Source: Paenibacillus psychroresistens
GTDB lineage: Bacteria > Bacillota > Bacilli > Paenibacillales > NBRC-103111
DNA: 64,000 nucleotides
Reading direction: 5' to 3'
NCBI RefSeq assembly: GCF_009728935.1
Contig: NZ_CP034235.1
Coordinates: 2,270,001-2,334,000, forward strand
The notes under the pieces were generated by a model. That model saw nothing but the letters and a program-made list of their open reading frames with translations, made no database searches and was not told the DNA's origin. Of this stretch, positions 17,220 to 26,451 are shown piece by piece. The position numbers were made by a program, and so were the translations under genes. The number at the start of each line of letters is the position of its first letter. Within the stretch, counting starts at the first letter, position 1.

Positions 17220-18269
17220 ATGATCATAAAAACTACCATAAAAGATGTGGCCAAAAAAGCGGGCGTCTCGATCTCAACCGTTTCCAGAGTCATCAATGGC
17301 ATGGATCGAGTCAGCAAGAGTACGACGAAGAAGGTGCAGCTGGCAGTCGAGACGCTAAATTTCTATCCGGACCATGTGGCACGAGCCATGATCAACAAGA
17401 AAACACAAACAATTGGCCTAATCGTTCCGCAGCTATCCAATGAATATTGGGCATTGATGTCGGAAGTCATTCAGAATCAATTATGGTTAAACGGCTATAC
17501 AACCTTGATAAGCTCAACGGATAACGAGACGGACAAGGAAAATGCCTATCTGAAAATGTATATCGAGCGTCGGGTTGACGGCATTATCTATTGTGCCCCT
17601 TCCCAGCATCTTTCTGGTGATCAGCAACAGATGGACATGCTTAAGCGTTCCGGTGTTCCAATCGTTACACTGGACCCGAGCGTAGTTGGAATCAGCTGCG
17701 TCACGGGGGATCATCTGCTCGGTTCATTTAATGCAGTCGAACATTTAATTCAATTAGGGCATCGCAATATAGCCTATATTGGGGGACCTGTCGTTTCAAT
17801 TGAACGAGAATTCGGTTACCGCAAAGCCATGATGATGCACAGGCTGAATTTGAACGAGGCACTAATTTTAACCGTGAACGGTCAGACTCCCAAAGAGGGC
17901 TATAGGGCACTTCAGCAGCTTCTTGCATCCGGAGAAAAGTTCGATGCCCTGTTCTGCGGAAATGACATGCTGGCTTTCGGAGCGATTAAAGCACTAGAAG
18001 AGGCGAATATTCGAGTGCCTGAAGACGTGGCAGTGGTGGGTTACGATGACATTCAGTCTGCCAGCCTTTTTAAGCCTACGCTTACAACTGTGAGGCAGCC
18101 CATATCTGATATTGGTAAAGAACTTATCGGTCTGCTGCTTCAATGCATGGATCAAGAAGTAGGAAACCGGACACCGCGTAAAATCGTCGTTCCTACAGAG
18201 CTTATTGTTCGAGAGAGTTCAGGAGTAGGAAAACAAGATGAAACGTTTTTCTTCCATGAAGAACGCTAA
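17220..18269 (+). CDS. LacI family transcriptional regulator
   Basis: 349 aa from ATG 17220 (GTG 17217 is equally possible; the ribosome site AGAGAAG is weak). The N-terminal LacI helix-turn-helix is clear: TTIKDVAKKAGVSISTVSRV, then the hinge helix with HVARAMINKKT. The C-terminal half is a periplasmic-binding-like sensor domain ending with VVGYDDIQSASLFKPTLTTV. It is the last gene of the 8.6-18.3 kb operon and is followed by a terminator, so it probably senses an intermediate of that pathway. Candidate operators with an AACGTT core are at 8550 and 6915. Confidence 0.88.
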   Translation: MIIKTTIKDVAKKAGVSISTVSRVINGMDRVSKSTTKKVQLAVETLNFYPDHVARAMINKKTQTIGLIVPQLSNEYWALMSEVIQNQLWLNGYTTLISSTDNETDKENAYLKMYIERRVDGIIYCAPSQHLSGDQQQMDMLKRSGVPIVTLDPSVVGISCVTGDHLLGSFNAVEHLIQLGHRNIAYIGGPVVSIEREFGYRKAMMMHRLNLNEALILTVNGQTPKEGYRALQQLLASGEKFDALFCGNDMLAFGAIKALEEANIRVPEDVAVVGYDDIQSASLFKPTLTTVRQPISDIGKELIGLLLQCMDQEVGNRTPRKIVVPTELIVRESSGVGKQDETFFFHEER

Positions 18270-18292
18270 GCGGAATAGATTATGATTTAAAA

Positions 18293-18337
18293 CAGCCTTC
18301 GAAACCGCTTAATAAGGGGTTTTGAAGGCTGCTTTAT
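18293..18337 (+). terminator. Rho-independent terminator after the LacI regulator
   Basis: CAGCCTTCGAAACC pairs with GGGTTTTGAAGGCTG across a loop of about 10 nt, followed by CTTTATTTT. It may also serve the convergent AraC gene. Confidence 0.8.
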
Positions 18338-18360
18338 TTTAGTGTTGAGATACCAATTGT

Positions 18361-19215
18361 TTATTCGGGTATGGCAACTTTTCTGTTTAGTTTACGGTAT
18401 TTTGAGGGAGAGACATGAAATTTCTTTTTAAACAAGTGATAAAAGTGGCTAAGATTCTCGAAGCCTGAATCAAGGCAAACGACTAGAATATCATCGTCTG
18501 TATAAGTCATTAAGTTAACAGCGTAATTCAGTCTGAAATCATTGACCCACTGAGTGGGTGTTTTTTCATAATATTTTTTAATCATCCGGCAAAGGTACTC
18601 AGGACTTTTGGAGCTAAGCTCATGAAGTCTGGGAAGGCCTGCTATAAAATTCTCTGTTTTTTTCATATCTTGATTTAAATTTTCGAGCCATTCTGGGATA
18701 GAAGATTGAATATCCTGATGGCGCTCGGAATAATAATTTATAAAAATTTCCGCCAACAAGGCTCTTAATTCGGTTTTCTTTTCTTGTTTTAATTCATTAG
18801 GAATGGTTGCAAGCATTTGAAATCTTGAAATCATTTGATTAATTTCTATTCTTGAGAGAATAGTATAAGGTGGAGTTTTCGAATTTAGTAGTTTTTCTAT
18901 ATAAAATCCTTTCCCAAGATATTGGTATAAAGCTTCCAAAGTGACTTTAGGAAATGCTAAATTTAGCAGCTGGCAATCTTTAATTCCATGCTTTTCATAG
19001 TAGTGGACATCGTCAGGGCGAATAAAAACCAATGATCCTTCGGTTATCAATTCTCTAGTTCCATTAATTATATGATATACATTTCCTTCTGTAATCAAGA
19101 ACAACTCAAAAAAATCATGGTCATGCTCTCCGGTAATGCTTTTTAAAGATTTATGATAGAAAAAATGCGCTTCCGTTTCTGGATCAATTAAATCCTTCTC
19201 CATTAGTCTGATCAT
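18361..19215 (-). CDS. AraC family transcriptional regulator (cupin sensor)
   Basis: 284 aa. The N-terminal ~100 residues form an AraC-type cupin ligand domain (GEHDHDFFELFLITEG, VFIRPDDVHYYEKHG). The C-terminal ~100 residues have the double helix-turn-helix of AraC/XylS proteins, ending DSGFENLSHFYHLFKKKFHVSPSKYR. AAGGAG precedes the start by about 9 nt. It is divergent from a catabolic operon, and the shared intergenic region holds the first of three copies of a 66-bp promoter module (19247, 22674, 26452). It is the best candidate for the activator that reads that module. Confidence 0.9.
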   Translation of the reverse strand: MIRLMEKDLIDPETEAHFFYHKSLKSITGEHDHDFFELFLITEGNVYHIINGTRELITEGSLVFIRPDDVHYYEKHGIKDCQLLNLAFPKVTLEALYQYLGKGFYIEKLLNSKTPPYTILSRIEINQMISRFQMLATIPNELKQEKKTELRALLAEIFINYYSERHQDIQSSIPEWLENLNQDMKKTENFIAGLPRLHELSSKSPEYLCRMIKKYYEKTPTQWVNDFRLNYAVNLMTYTDDDILVVCLDSGFENLSHFYHLFKKKFHVSPSKYRKLNRKVAIPE

Positions 19216-19246
19216 GTAAGGAGCTCCTTATGATAGAGTTTAAGTT

Positions 19247-19312
19247 ATATCAATATAGCACAAAAATAATATCGATTAAACAGAAGATTTTAATTGGGAA
19301 AAACTTTATATT
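19247..19312 (+). promoter_or_regulatory. 66-bp AraC-type promoter module, copy A
   Basis: Two half-sites begin 22 bp apart (ATATCAATATAGCACAAAA at 19247 and ATATCGATTAAACAGAAGA at 19269). A TATATT -10 lies at 19307. The expected -35 position holds AAGATT, far from consensus, which suggests activator dependence. It aligns without gaps to copies at 22674 and 26452; about 80% of positions match copy C. The 5' leader from here to ATG 19519 is about 200 nt and contains a small AAATGC/GCATTT hairpin (19374-19397). Confidence 0.7.
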
Positions 19313-19518
19313 AAGACCATATTAATAATGTTAGTTAAACTAATTTGAATATCATTGGAGGTTGACTAAATTAAATGCTTTTTTTGAGTAGCATTTAGCG
19401 AGAATAGGTAGCTAGATTTGACAAGTATGACGCTATGTTGTAAGGTTTTTGATTCCTAGAATTCCTTTTTTATTTGGAAGCGCTTAATGCGACATTAACT
19501 ATACGAGGAGAGATAAAT

Positions 19519-20598
19519 ATGAAAAAATTAAAAGTAGGGGTTATTGGATTAGGGGAAGTAGCACAAATTATTCACTTGCCTATCTTGAAATCTTTAAGCG
19601 ATCGTTATGAGATTGCAGCATTATGTGACATTTCACCTTCGTTGCTTAAAACGATGGGTCAGCATTATAATGTAAGCAATCTGTACACAGATGCTGTGGA
19701 GCTTGCTCAGCAGGATGACTTGGATGCTGTATTTGTGCTGAATAGCGACGAATATCATGCAGAATGCGCTATCGCTGCTGCTAAGAATAAAAAACATATT
19801 TTAATTGAAAAACCAATGACCTTGACCGAGTCAGACGCAGATGCTCTAATTCGTGCTAGAGATGAATCTGGAGTTCAAGTGATGGTAGGGTACATGAGAC
19901 GATATGCTCCTACTTTTACTAAAGCAGTCGAAGACCTTAAAAGCCTTGGAGATCTTCAATATGCTAGAATTCGAGCTATCATCGGCCCCAATAGATTAAT
20001 TATCGACCAATCCAGTGAAGTATATCGTTTTGATGATTTGCCAAAAGAAGCGATCGAAGACCGTTCAAGACGGGCTAAGATGATGGTGGACGAAGTGCTT
20101 GGCAATGCGCCTCAGCAAGTAAAGAACTCCTATCGATTACTATGCGGTTTGAACAGCCATGATCTTTCCGCAATGCGCGAATTGATAGGTATGCCTAAAC
20201 GAGTCATCTCTGCATCACATTGGAATAATGGCTATTATATAACAGCTACGTTTGAATTCGACGGTTTTAACGCTACATTCGAGACAGGTGTAGATGACCA
20301 GCTAAGATTCGATGCTCATATCGAACTGTTCGGTAAATCGAAACAAATGAAGATTCAATACGGGACACCTTACATTAAGAGTCTCCCTATTACCCTGCAT
20401 ATTACAGAAACGGTTGGCGAAGCCTTTGAGGAGTCTGTTGTTCGGGCAAACTACAAGGACGCATATGTTGTAGAGCTAGAGACTTTTTATGATGTAGCAA
20501 CCAAAGGCATTGCACCAAAAACAACACCAGAAGACTTTAAAGAGGACCTGGTTTTATTCAAAATGATTTGTGATGCCTTGTTGAAAAATTATGAATGA
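19519..20598 (+). CDS. Gfo/Idh/MocA family oxidoreductase
   Basis: 359 aa from ATG 19519, preceded by CGAGGAGAG; an upstream TTG at 19474 has no ribosome site. Rossmann motif VIGLGEVAQIIHLP, then HILIEKPMTL with the canonical EKP. The C-terminal domain is longer and less typical than in the 8.6-13 kb homologues: an insert with RFDDLPKEAIEDRSRRAKMM precedes NSHDLSAMREL, which stands in for the usual G.H..D motif. It is the first of three dehydrogenase genes under module A. The substrate is unknown, likely a sugar or polyol. Confidence 0.82.
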   Translation: MKKLKVGVIGLGEVAQIIHLPILKSLSDRYEIAALCDISPSLLKTMGQHYNVSNLYTDAVELAQQDDLDAVFVLNSDEYHAECAIAAAKNKKHILIEKPMTLTESDADALIRARDESGVQVMVGYMRRYAPTFTKAVEDLKSLGDLQYARIRAIIGPNRLIIDQSSEVYRFDDLPKEAIEDRSRRAKMMVDEVLGNAPQQVKNSYRLLCGLNSHDLSAMRELIGMPKRVISASHWNNGYYITATFEFDGFNATFETGVDDQLRFDAHIELFGKSKQMKIQYGTPYIKSLPITLHITETVGEAFEESVVRANYKDAYVVELETFYDVATKGIAPKTTPEDFKEDLVLFKMICDALLKNYE

Positions 20599-20640
20599 TT
20601 ATATTTAGTAAGTAAATCTATGAATAAGAGGATGATTCTT

Positions 20641-21609
20641 ATGAGTATGAAAGCCAGTATAATCACAGGACCAGAGAAAAGTGAGATTGTAGAGATTGCC
20701 ATCCCATCAATTAGTGCTGAAGAAGTATTAATTCGGATAAAGGTTTGCGGTGTTTGCGCATCTGAATTGCATTCTTGGTTGGAAGGCGGATACGGAAGGC
20801 GCCCAATCTTAGGTCATGAGCCGGTAGGAATCATAGAAAAAGTTGGAAGCCAGGTACAAGGCTTTGAGGTCGGAGATCGGGTTACCGGGTTAATTCAGAA
20901 CGCGTTTGCCCATTATGCTAAAGTAAATTATCGATTGATTGTTAAAGTTCCAGAAGTACTAGATGATCTCGAAGCATTAGGGGAACCGCTGTCCTGTTTA
21001 ATGAGCGGTGCAGATCGTACACCCGTATCGCCGGGTGACGATGTCGCTGTCATCGGCGCAGGTTTTATGGGGTTAGGATTTCTTCAGCTCATGGCTTTGA
21101 AGGGTGCAGGACGAATCATAGCCGTCGATATGCGAGAAGAAAGCCTTGAGCATGCAAAGCGTTTTGGTGCGGATGAGGTTTATACGCCTCAAAATGTAAA
21201 GCCGGAATATAAAGTAACAGAATGGCGCCATATGGATCAAGGTATTAAAGGTATGGATGTTTCCGTTGATGCGACAGGCTCACAAGGTGGATTACAGCTG
21301 GCTGGCGAAATGACTGGAGTTCATGGCGTGCTTTCTGTAGTCGGTTTCCATCAAGGTAATGGCGGGTTGCGCAATGTTAATATGGAACTTTGGAATTGGA
21401 AAGCAATTACCGTTATCAACGCACATGAGCGCCGGGACGCTGTTCATATTAAACAAATGGAAGCGGGACTAAAATTAATTGCCAACAAAAAGCTTAATAT
21501 GAAAGACCTTATCACACACGTATATAACCTAGATGAAATAGATAAAGCTTACGATGCAATTAAATCTAAACCTGCAGGTTTTATTAAATCTGTCATTAAA
21601 ATGGACTAA
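20641..21609 (+). CDS. Zinc-type medium-chain alcohol dehydrogenase lacking the structural-zinc lobe
   Basis: 322 aa from ATG 20641 behind AAGAGGATG; ATG 20620 upstream lacks a site. GroES-like fold with catalytic-zinc ligands CGVCASELHSW and LGHEP. The usual four-cysteine structural-zinc loop is absent (the segment reads VTGLIQNAFAHYAKV). The Rossmann motif is VIGAGFMGLGF. MDR enzymes with this shape include sorbitol- and threonine-dehydrogenase-like sugar or polyol oxidases. It is between the Gfo/Idh gene and a second MDR, pointing to consecutive oxidations of a polyhydroxy substrate. Confidence 0.82.
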   Translation: MSMKASIITGPEKSEIVEIAIPSISAEEVLIRIKVCGVCASELHSWLEGGYGRRPILGHEPVGIIEKVGSQVQGFEVGDRVTGLIQNAFAHYAKVNYRLIVKVPEVLDDLEALGEPLSCLMSGADRTPVSPGDDVAVIGAGFMGLGFLQLMALKGAGRIIAVDMREESLEHAKRFGADEVYTPQNVKPEYKVTEWRHMDQGIKGMDVSVDATGSQGGLQLAGEMTGVHGVLSVVGFHQGNGGLRNVNMELWNWKAITVINAHERRDAVHIKQMEAGLKLIANKKLNMKDLITHVYNLDEIDKAYDAIKSKPAGFIKSVIKMD

Positions 21610-21662
21610 TCGTTTAAAGGTAGCATCAATATAATACAATTTAGCGAAGGGTAGGAAAGGCA

Positions 21663-22649
21663 ATGAAAAAAGCGGCAATAGTAGGAGAACGAAAAGCAGC
21701 ATTAGTAGAAGCGCCTATTCCAGAGATACCCGTTGGAGGAGTACTTGTTCAAGTTCGAGTGGCACCTATGTGCGCGGAATATAAAGGATTCATATCTGGT
21801 CAACTAAATGATTATCTAGGTCATGAAGCTGCAGGCATTATCGTTGAATCACTATCTCCGATGTATCAGGCTGGAGATCGTGTCGTATTAATGCCATTGT
21901 CATCCTGCGGCTTATGCCGTTTCTGTGAGTCAGGAGATTACATTCATTGTGAGAAAAACCCAATGAGTGATGCTTCAATTGCTCAATTTGTAGCTAAACC
22001 TGCTTTGCTTGCACGACGTATTCCGGATGATGTTTCTTTTGAGAAGGCTTCCCTGGCTTGCTGTGCATTAGGTCCATCCTTCGGGGCATTTCAAGCGCTT
22101 GGAGCCAGTGTTTTTGACACTATATTGATTACAGGTCTTGGACCCGTTGGTTTGGGGGCCGTAGCCAATGCCAAATATCTGGGTGCTCGTGTCATTGCAG
22201 TGGATACAAACCCGTATCGAATTCAATTGGCCAAAGAATTAGGCGCTGATGTAGTGCTCGATCCTACGGATTCAGAGATCCATACGTTGATACGCAGCTT
22301 GTGTAATGGCGAAGGTCCTGATGGGGCGGTAGAATGTTCAGGAGCCCCAGCTGCCCATCGACTTTGTATTGATGTGGTGCGCCGTAAGGGATGGGTAACT
22401 TTTGTCGGGGAAAGCCACACAGAGACACCAATCGTCATTAGTAGAGACTTAATTCGCAAAGGGCTCCGTCTTATTGGATCTTGGCATTATAATTTGAATG
22501 ATTTTCCCAAGTTAATGCAGGTGATTCAACATTCTACTGTCATCGATAAATTAATTACACATGTATTTCCAATGAGTCAAATTCAGGAGGCATTCGAAAC
22601 TTCAGCATCACAGCAAAATGCTAAAATATTAATTAAGCCTTGGGAATGA
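21663..22649 (+). CDS. Zinc-type medium-chain alcohol dehydrogenase
   Basis: 328 aa. Unlike its upstream neighbour it keeps the structural-zinc cysteines (CGLCRFCESGDYIHC). In the catalytic-zinc region the usual CGxCGTD is replaced by APMCAEYKGF, while LGHEAAG is kept. The Rossmann motif is ITGLGPVGLGAV. This gene starts 53 nt after the preceding MDR, with GGGTAGGAAAGG before the ATG. It ends the first transcription unit of the AraC-linked locus; the next module begins 24 nt downstream with no terminator between, so read-through into the ABC genes is likely. Confidence 0.82.
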   Translation: MKKAAIVGERKAALVEAPIPEIPVGGVLVQVRVAPMCAEYKGFISGQLNDYLGHEAAGIIVESLSPMYQAGDRVVLMPLSSCGLCRFCESGDYIHCEKNPMSDASIAQFVAKPALLARRIPDDVSFEKASLACCALGPSFGAFQALGASVFDTILITGLGPVGLGAVANAKYLGARVIAVDTNPYRIQLAKELGADVVLDPTDSEIHTLIRSLCNGEGPDGAVECSGAPAAHRLCIDVVRRKGWVTFVGESHTETPIVISRDLIRKGLRLIGSWHYNLNDFPKLMQVIQHSTVIDKLITHVFPMSQIQEAFETSASQQNAKILIKPWE

Positions 22650-22673
22650 CAAAATAGGGTGATTAATAAAATG

Positions 22674-22739
22674 TTGTCAATATACTACAAAACAGATGTC
22701 AATAAAACAGAAGAACTTTCAACAAAAAGGGCTTATATT
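22674..22739 (+). promoter_or_regulatory. 66-bp AraC-type promoter module, copy B
   Basis: This copy shows the direct repeat most plainly: TGTCAATA occurs twice exactly 22 bp apart (22675 and 22697), the second leading into AAACAGAAGA. TATATT follows at 22734, in register with copies A and C, and the -35 position reads AAGAAC. It drives the ABC transporter genes. Confidence 0.7.
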
Positions 22740-22778
22740 TAATTCTAAGATAGTAATTGCTCAGAGGAGGTCTCAATA

Positions 22779-23726
22779 TTGAAAGCGATTGCAGGTAAAT
22801 CTAGAAATTACTCAACCCGGTCTCATAAAAATTGGAGACTGATGAAAAAACACTGGCAATTTTATTTAATAGTCGCACTTCCAGTTCTGTATATTATCAT
22901 TTTTAAATACCTCCCTATTGTGGGAATGCAAATGGCCTTTAGAGATTACAATGTCAGGGATGGCTTGTGGGGTAGTGATTGGGTTGGAATGCAATATTTT
23001 ATCAGCTTTTTTAACTCTCCTATCTTTTGGGATATTGTTGGTAATACATTAGCAATAAGTATTGCTACGCTTATCTTTACATTCCCGACACCGATAATAT
23101 TAGCAATAATTGTGAATGAAATTCGTGATGGTGCCTTTAAGAAATTAAGTCAAACCATTACATTAGCTCCGCATTTTATTTCCGTTATTGTTATGGCTGG
23201 GATGATAATCTTGTTCCTAAATCCAACCAACGGGATGTTCTCCAGATTTTTTGAATTATTCGGCATGGACCCTGTTAATTTTTTAGCGAGTGCTACCAGC
23301 TTTAAATTTGTTTATGCCTTGTCCGAGGTGTGGCAGAATACTGGATATGCTTCTATTATTTACTTGGCTGCATTGGCTGGAATAAATCCAGAGTTATATG
23401 AGGCTGCTAGGATGGATGGGGCTTCAAGATTGAAGAAGATTATTCATATTGATATTCCCGGGATTGCGCTTGTTATCACAATACTCTTGATTTTGCAGAT
23501 TGGAGAGTTAACCGCTATTGGTTTTGAGAAGATATTATTGCTGCAAAATCCGATAAATCTGCCAGGCTCTCAGGTAATCGCAACATATGTATATCAAGTA
23601 GGGCTTGTAAATGCCAATTATAGCTTTGGTACGGCCATAGGACTGTTCAATTCTGTTGTTAATTTCATTTTATTAATTTCGGTAAATTGGATTGCTCGTA
23701 GATTTTCGGGTAACAGCTTATGGTAA
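22779..23726 (+). CDS. Sugar ABC transporter permease (LplB type)
   Basis: 315 aa from TTG 22779 behind AGAGGAGGT. Six membrane segments follow a cytoplasmic N-terminus, and the ABC permease EAA motif is present (YEAARMDGASRLKKIIHIDIPGI, near residue 210). The opening LIVALPVLYIIIFKYLPIVGMQMAF is typical of the LplB/YteP branch of CUT1 importers that take up oligosaccharides in Bacillales. Partner permease and binding protein follow. No ATPase gene is in the cluster; such systems usually share MsmX. Confidence 0.9.
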   Translation: MKAIAGKSRNYSTRSHKNWRLMKKHWQFYLIVALPVLYIIIFKYLPIVGMQMAFRDYNVRDGLWGSDWVGMQYFISFFNSPIFWDIVGNTLAISIATLIFTFPTPIILAIIVNEIRDGAFKKLSQTITLAPHFISVIVMAGMIILFLNPTNGMFSRFFELFGMDPVNFLASATSFKFVYALSEVWQNTGYASIIYLAALAGINPELYEAARMDGASRLKKIIHIDIPGIALVITILLILQIGELTAIGFEKILLLQNPINLPGSQVIATYVYQVGLVNANYSFGTAIGLFNSVVNFILLISVNWIARRFSGNSLW

Positions 23727-23751
23727 TCTCTGCTCCGAAAGGAAAATTAAT

Positions 23752-24651
23752 ATGATAAAACGTAATGTAATTGGTGAACCATTTGGCGATCGTGTTTTTA
23801 TGTTTATTATTTATGCGATATTGATTATCCTGCTAGTCCTCATTCTTTACCCTTTACTTCATATTGTTGCAGCATCTTTAAGTAATTCTCAGGCTGTAAT
23901 TCGGGGTGATGTGACGATTTTCCCGGTAGATTTTACTTTGATTGCCTATAAGTCTCTACTCACAAACAGTACGATTTATATGGGTTTTCTGAATACTATT
24001 TTTTATACGGTCGTCGGAACAATTATACAGGTTATATTAACCATACTATTAGCCTTCCCTCTTTCGAGAAAAGAATTTGTAGGAAGAACTATTTTAATGA
24101 TGGCATTATTATTAACGATGTTTTTTGAAGGCGGACTTATTCCTACCTATATGATTGTGAAATTTTTGCACCTACTCGATACAAGATGGGCGTTAATTGT
24201 TCCTAAGGCATTGTTCGTATGGCAAGTAATTATTACAGTCACTTTTTTCAAATCAATCATCTCGGATGAAGTATATGAAAGCGCTCAACTTGATGGTTGC
24301 AGTGATATTGGATTCATTTGGCGTATAGTTATGCCATTATCCAAACCGATTATCGCGGTATTGGTGCTCATGTATGCAGTTTCTAATTGGAATTCCTATT
24401 TTGATGCTTTGCTTTATTTGCAAACTTCAGAGTTATATCCGTTGCAGCTAGTATTGCGTAACATTCTAGTAATGAATCAAGTCGGCACATTATCTCCCAA
24501 ACTTGCCTATATGATGAGACAGCAGCAAGGATTAGCTGATCTATTGAAATATGCGCTTATTGTTGTCTCCACTTTACCGATTATCATTTTCTATCCATTT
24601 GTTCAAAAACATTTTGTAAAAGGTATGATGATCGGTTCTTTGAAAGGATAG
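23752..24651 (+). CDS. Sugar ABC transporter permease (YtcP type)
   Basis: 299 aa from ATG 23752, after GAAAGGAAA; a longer ORF reaching back to 23692 overlaps the preceding gene and lacks a ribosome site. Six membrane segments and the EAA motif (YESAQLDGCSDIGFIWRIVMPLSKPI) mark a CUT1 permease of the YtcP branch. FVKGMMIGSLKG at the C-terminus is the family's usual ending. It pairs with the LplB-type subunit 25 nt upstream. Confidence 0.9.
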   Translation: MIKRNVIGEPFGDRVFMFIIYAILIILLVLILYPLLHIVAASLSNSQAVIRGDVTIFPVDFTLIAYKSLLTNSTIYMGFLNTIFYTVVGTIIQVILTILLAFPLSRKEFVGRTILMMALLLTMFFEGGLIPTYMIVKFLHLLDTRWALIVPKALFVWQVIITVTFFKSIISDEVYESAQLDGCSDIGFIWRIVMPLSKPIIAVLVLMYAVSNWNSYFDALLYLQTSELYPLQLVLRNILVMNQVGTLSPKLAYMMRQQQGLADLLKYALIVVSTLPIIIFYPFVQKHFVKGMMIGSLKG

Positions 24652-24714
24652 TTGCTGCGTGTTACAAAATCCAATAGGGTCATTAATAAAAAACGAAATA
24701 GGGAGCGATACAAA

Positions 24715-26358
24715 TTGAAAAAAAATTCAAGTAAATGGTTGATCGTACTGATTGCCGTGGTAATGGTAATGACGGCTTGCAGCAAGAATAAAGATAGCAA
24801 TCCAACTTCAACTGGAGAATCGACAGGAACCGGAAAGACAACAAAACTCACTGCATTCTCAGAACAACCAGCACGTATTTCCAGCTATAACGATAATTTA
24901 TTGACGCAAAAAATTGAAAAGAAGCTTGGGATCGATATTGATTTTCAAACAGCTCCTTCTGAAGGTGCTAAAGATAAGCAAAACTTAATTCTAGCGAGCG
25001 GCGACTATCCTGCTGCATTTATTGGAGGAGACTTCAGTAAAGTTGACCAGCTGAAATACGGAGCATTAGGTGTGCTAGTTCCCTTAAACGATTTGATTGA
25101 AGAATATGGACCCAATATTAAAAAGGCATTTGTAGAAAATCCATCCCTTAAAGCGGGCATTACAACTCCAGATGGCAAAATCTACGCTTTACCTGGTCTT
25201 GATGGCTGCTGGCATTGCTATTGGCCTGCGAAGTCGTGGATTAATGAAGACTGGTTGAAGGTATTGAATATGGATATGCCTACAACAACAGAAGAATATG
25301 AAAAGGTATTATTAGCTATGAAGAATAATGATCCGAATAAGAACGGCAAAGCCGATGAAGTTCCATTAAGTGGATATACAAGCACAGGCAGCGATTGGGG
25401 TAACCCGATTACTTTCCTAATGAACGCTTTTGTTTACACCGATCCTTCCAATTATTTGAAACTTGACAATGGCAAGGCTGATCTTGTAGCTGATAATGAG
25501 GAATGGAAGCAGGGTCTTACTTATATTAAAGGCTTATATGATAAAGGGTTAATAGATCAGCAAGCTTTCACTCAGAATATGGAGGGATTGCAGAAAACGG
25601 CCATGAATCCAGATGGCGTGATCTTAGGGGACTTCGGTGATCTCTGGAATGGTGATATTGTGACCATTTATGAAGAAGCCGTAGATCAACGTTGGAATCA
25701 GTATGTAGCCGTTCCACCGCTCAAAGGGCCGAATGGTGCACAATTCTCAACCTATAATGGTTATCGAGTACCAAATGGCAAATTTGCAATAACCGATAAG
25801 GCATCCAAAGAACAAGCTATAGCCGCAATTAAGGTTGCGGATTATCTATATACAATGGAAGGCGCTTTGGATAATTTCCAAGGAGTCGATGGATGGGTTG
25901 TACCAAAAGAGGAGCAGGTGGGTACGAATGGTAAACCAGCCCTCTACACTAATCCAGAGGGAGCCGCTACAGATTGGGATGCGCCAACCAAAACTCAATG
26001 GGAAAATGGATTCTACTATATGCCTATTGATTTGTTTCACGGGAGAGTGAGTTCACAAGATATGGAAGTACAAGAAGGGAACGAAGTACGTTTATATAAT
26101 GAAAACTTAAAATATTCCGGACATGAGCCTGCTGAGGATGTTAGATTGCCGGATATTTTTATTAATCCGGATGCAGCACAATCCGTTGCGGAAATGTCGA
26201 CAGTTATCAATGCCTATATTAAACAGAATGCCGTTTCATTTGTAATTGGACAAAAAGATCTTAATAAGGATTGGGATGCTTATGTCAAAGGAATACAAGA
26301 TATGGATGCAGCAAAATACTTGAAAGTATACCAAGATGCACTTGATTCCTATAAATAG
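24715..26358 (+). CDS. Extracellular solute-binding lipoprotein (LplA type)
   Basis: 547 aa from TTG 24715 behind AGGGAGCG, chosen because it gives a proper lipoprotein signal: KKNSSKWLIVLIAVVMVMTAC with the lipobox Cys near residue 21. The mature part is a family-1-type oligosaccharide-binding protein of the large (~500 aa) LplA/YtcQ group, with NDPNKNGKADEVPLSG and a long C-terminal lobe. It should deliver the substrate to the two permeases upstream. A hairpin follows the stop codon. Confidence 0.9.
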   Translation: MKKNSSKWLIVLIAVVMVMTACSKNKDSNPTSTGESTGTGKTTKLTAFSEQPARISSYNDNLLTQKIEKKLGIDIDFQTAPSEGAKDKQNLILASGDYPAAFIGGDFSKVDQLKYGALGVLVPLNDLIEEYGPNIKKAFVENPSLKAGITTPDGKIYALPGLDGCWHCYWPAKSWINEDWLKVLNMDMPTTTEEYEKVLLAMKNNDPNKNGKADEVPLSGYTSTGSDWGNPITFLMNAFVYTDPSNYLKLDNGKADLVADNEEWKQGLTYIKGLYDKGLIDQQAFTQNMEGLQKTAMNPDGVILGDFGDLWNGDIVTIYEEAVDQRWNQYVAVPPLKGPNGAQFSTYNGYRVPNGKFAITDKASKEQAIAAIKVADYLYTMEGALDNFQGVDGWVVPKEEQVGTNGKPALYTNPEGAATDWDAPTKTQWENGFYYMPIDLFHGRVSSQDMEVQEGNEVRLYNENLKYSGHEPAEDVRLPDIFINPDAAQSVAEMSTVINAYIKQNAVSFVIGQKDLNKDWDAYVKGIQDMDAAKYLKVYQDALDSYK

Positions 26359-26388
26359 GATTGCGGTGTAAACTCTTTTGTTAGTTGG

Positions 26389-26423
26389 ATGGGCATGCGG
26401 TTAATTCTCATGCCCATTTGCTA
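26389..26423 (+). terminator. Probable terminator after the ABC operon
   Basis: ATGGGCATG pairs with CATGCCCAT across an 11-nt loop, followed by TTGCTATTT. The T-tract is interrupted, so strength is uncertain. Confidence 0.55.
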
Positions 26424-26451
26424 TTTCTGCCAAAGTGCATGAGCTAGTAAA

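Noticed and set aside
16766..17317. 183-codon minus-strand open frame
   Set aside because: Antisense across the nucleoside hydrolase and LacI genes; a by-product of codon usage with no domain.
19418..19446. TTGACA at 19418 as a second promoter for the Gfo/Idh gene
   Set aside because: At the correct spacing the -10 position reads TAAGGT, which is poor; module A upstream is better supported.
19475..19488. TGGAAGCGCTTAAT as a cre site
   Set aside because: It has the AAGCGCTT core but three mismatches to the consensus, so support is too weak.
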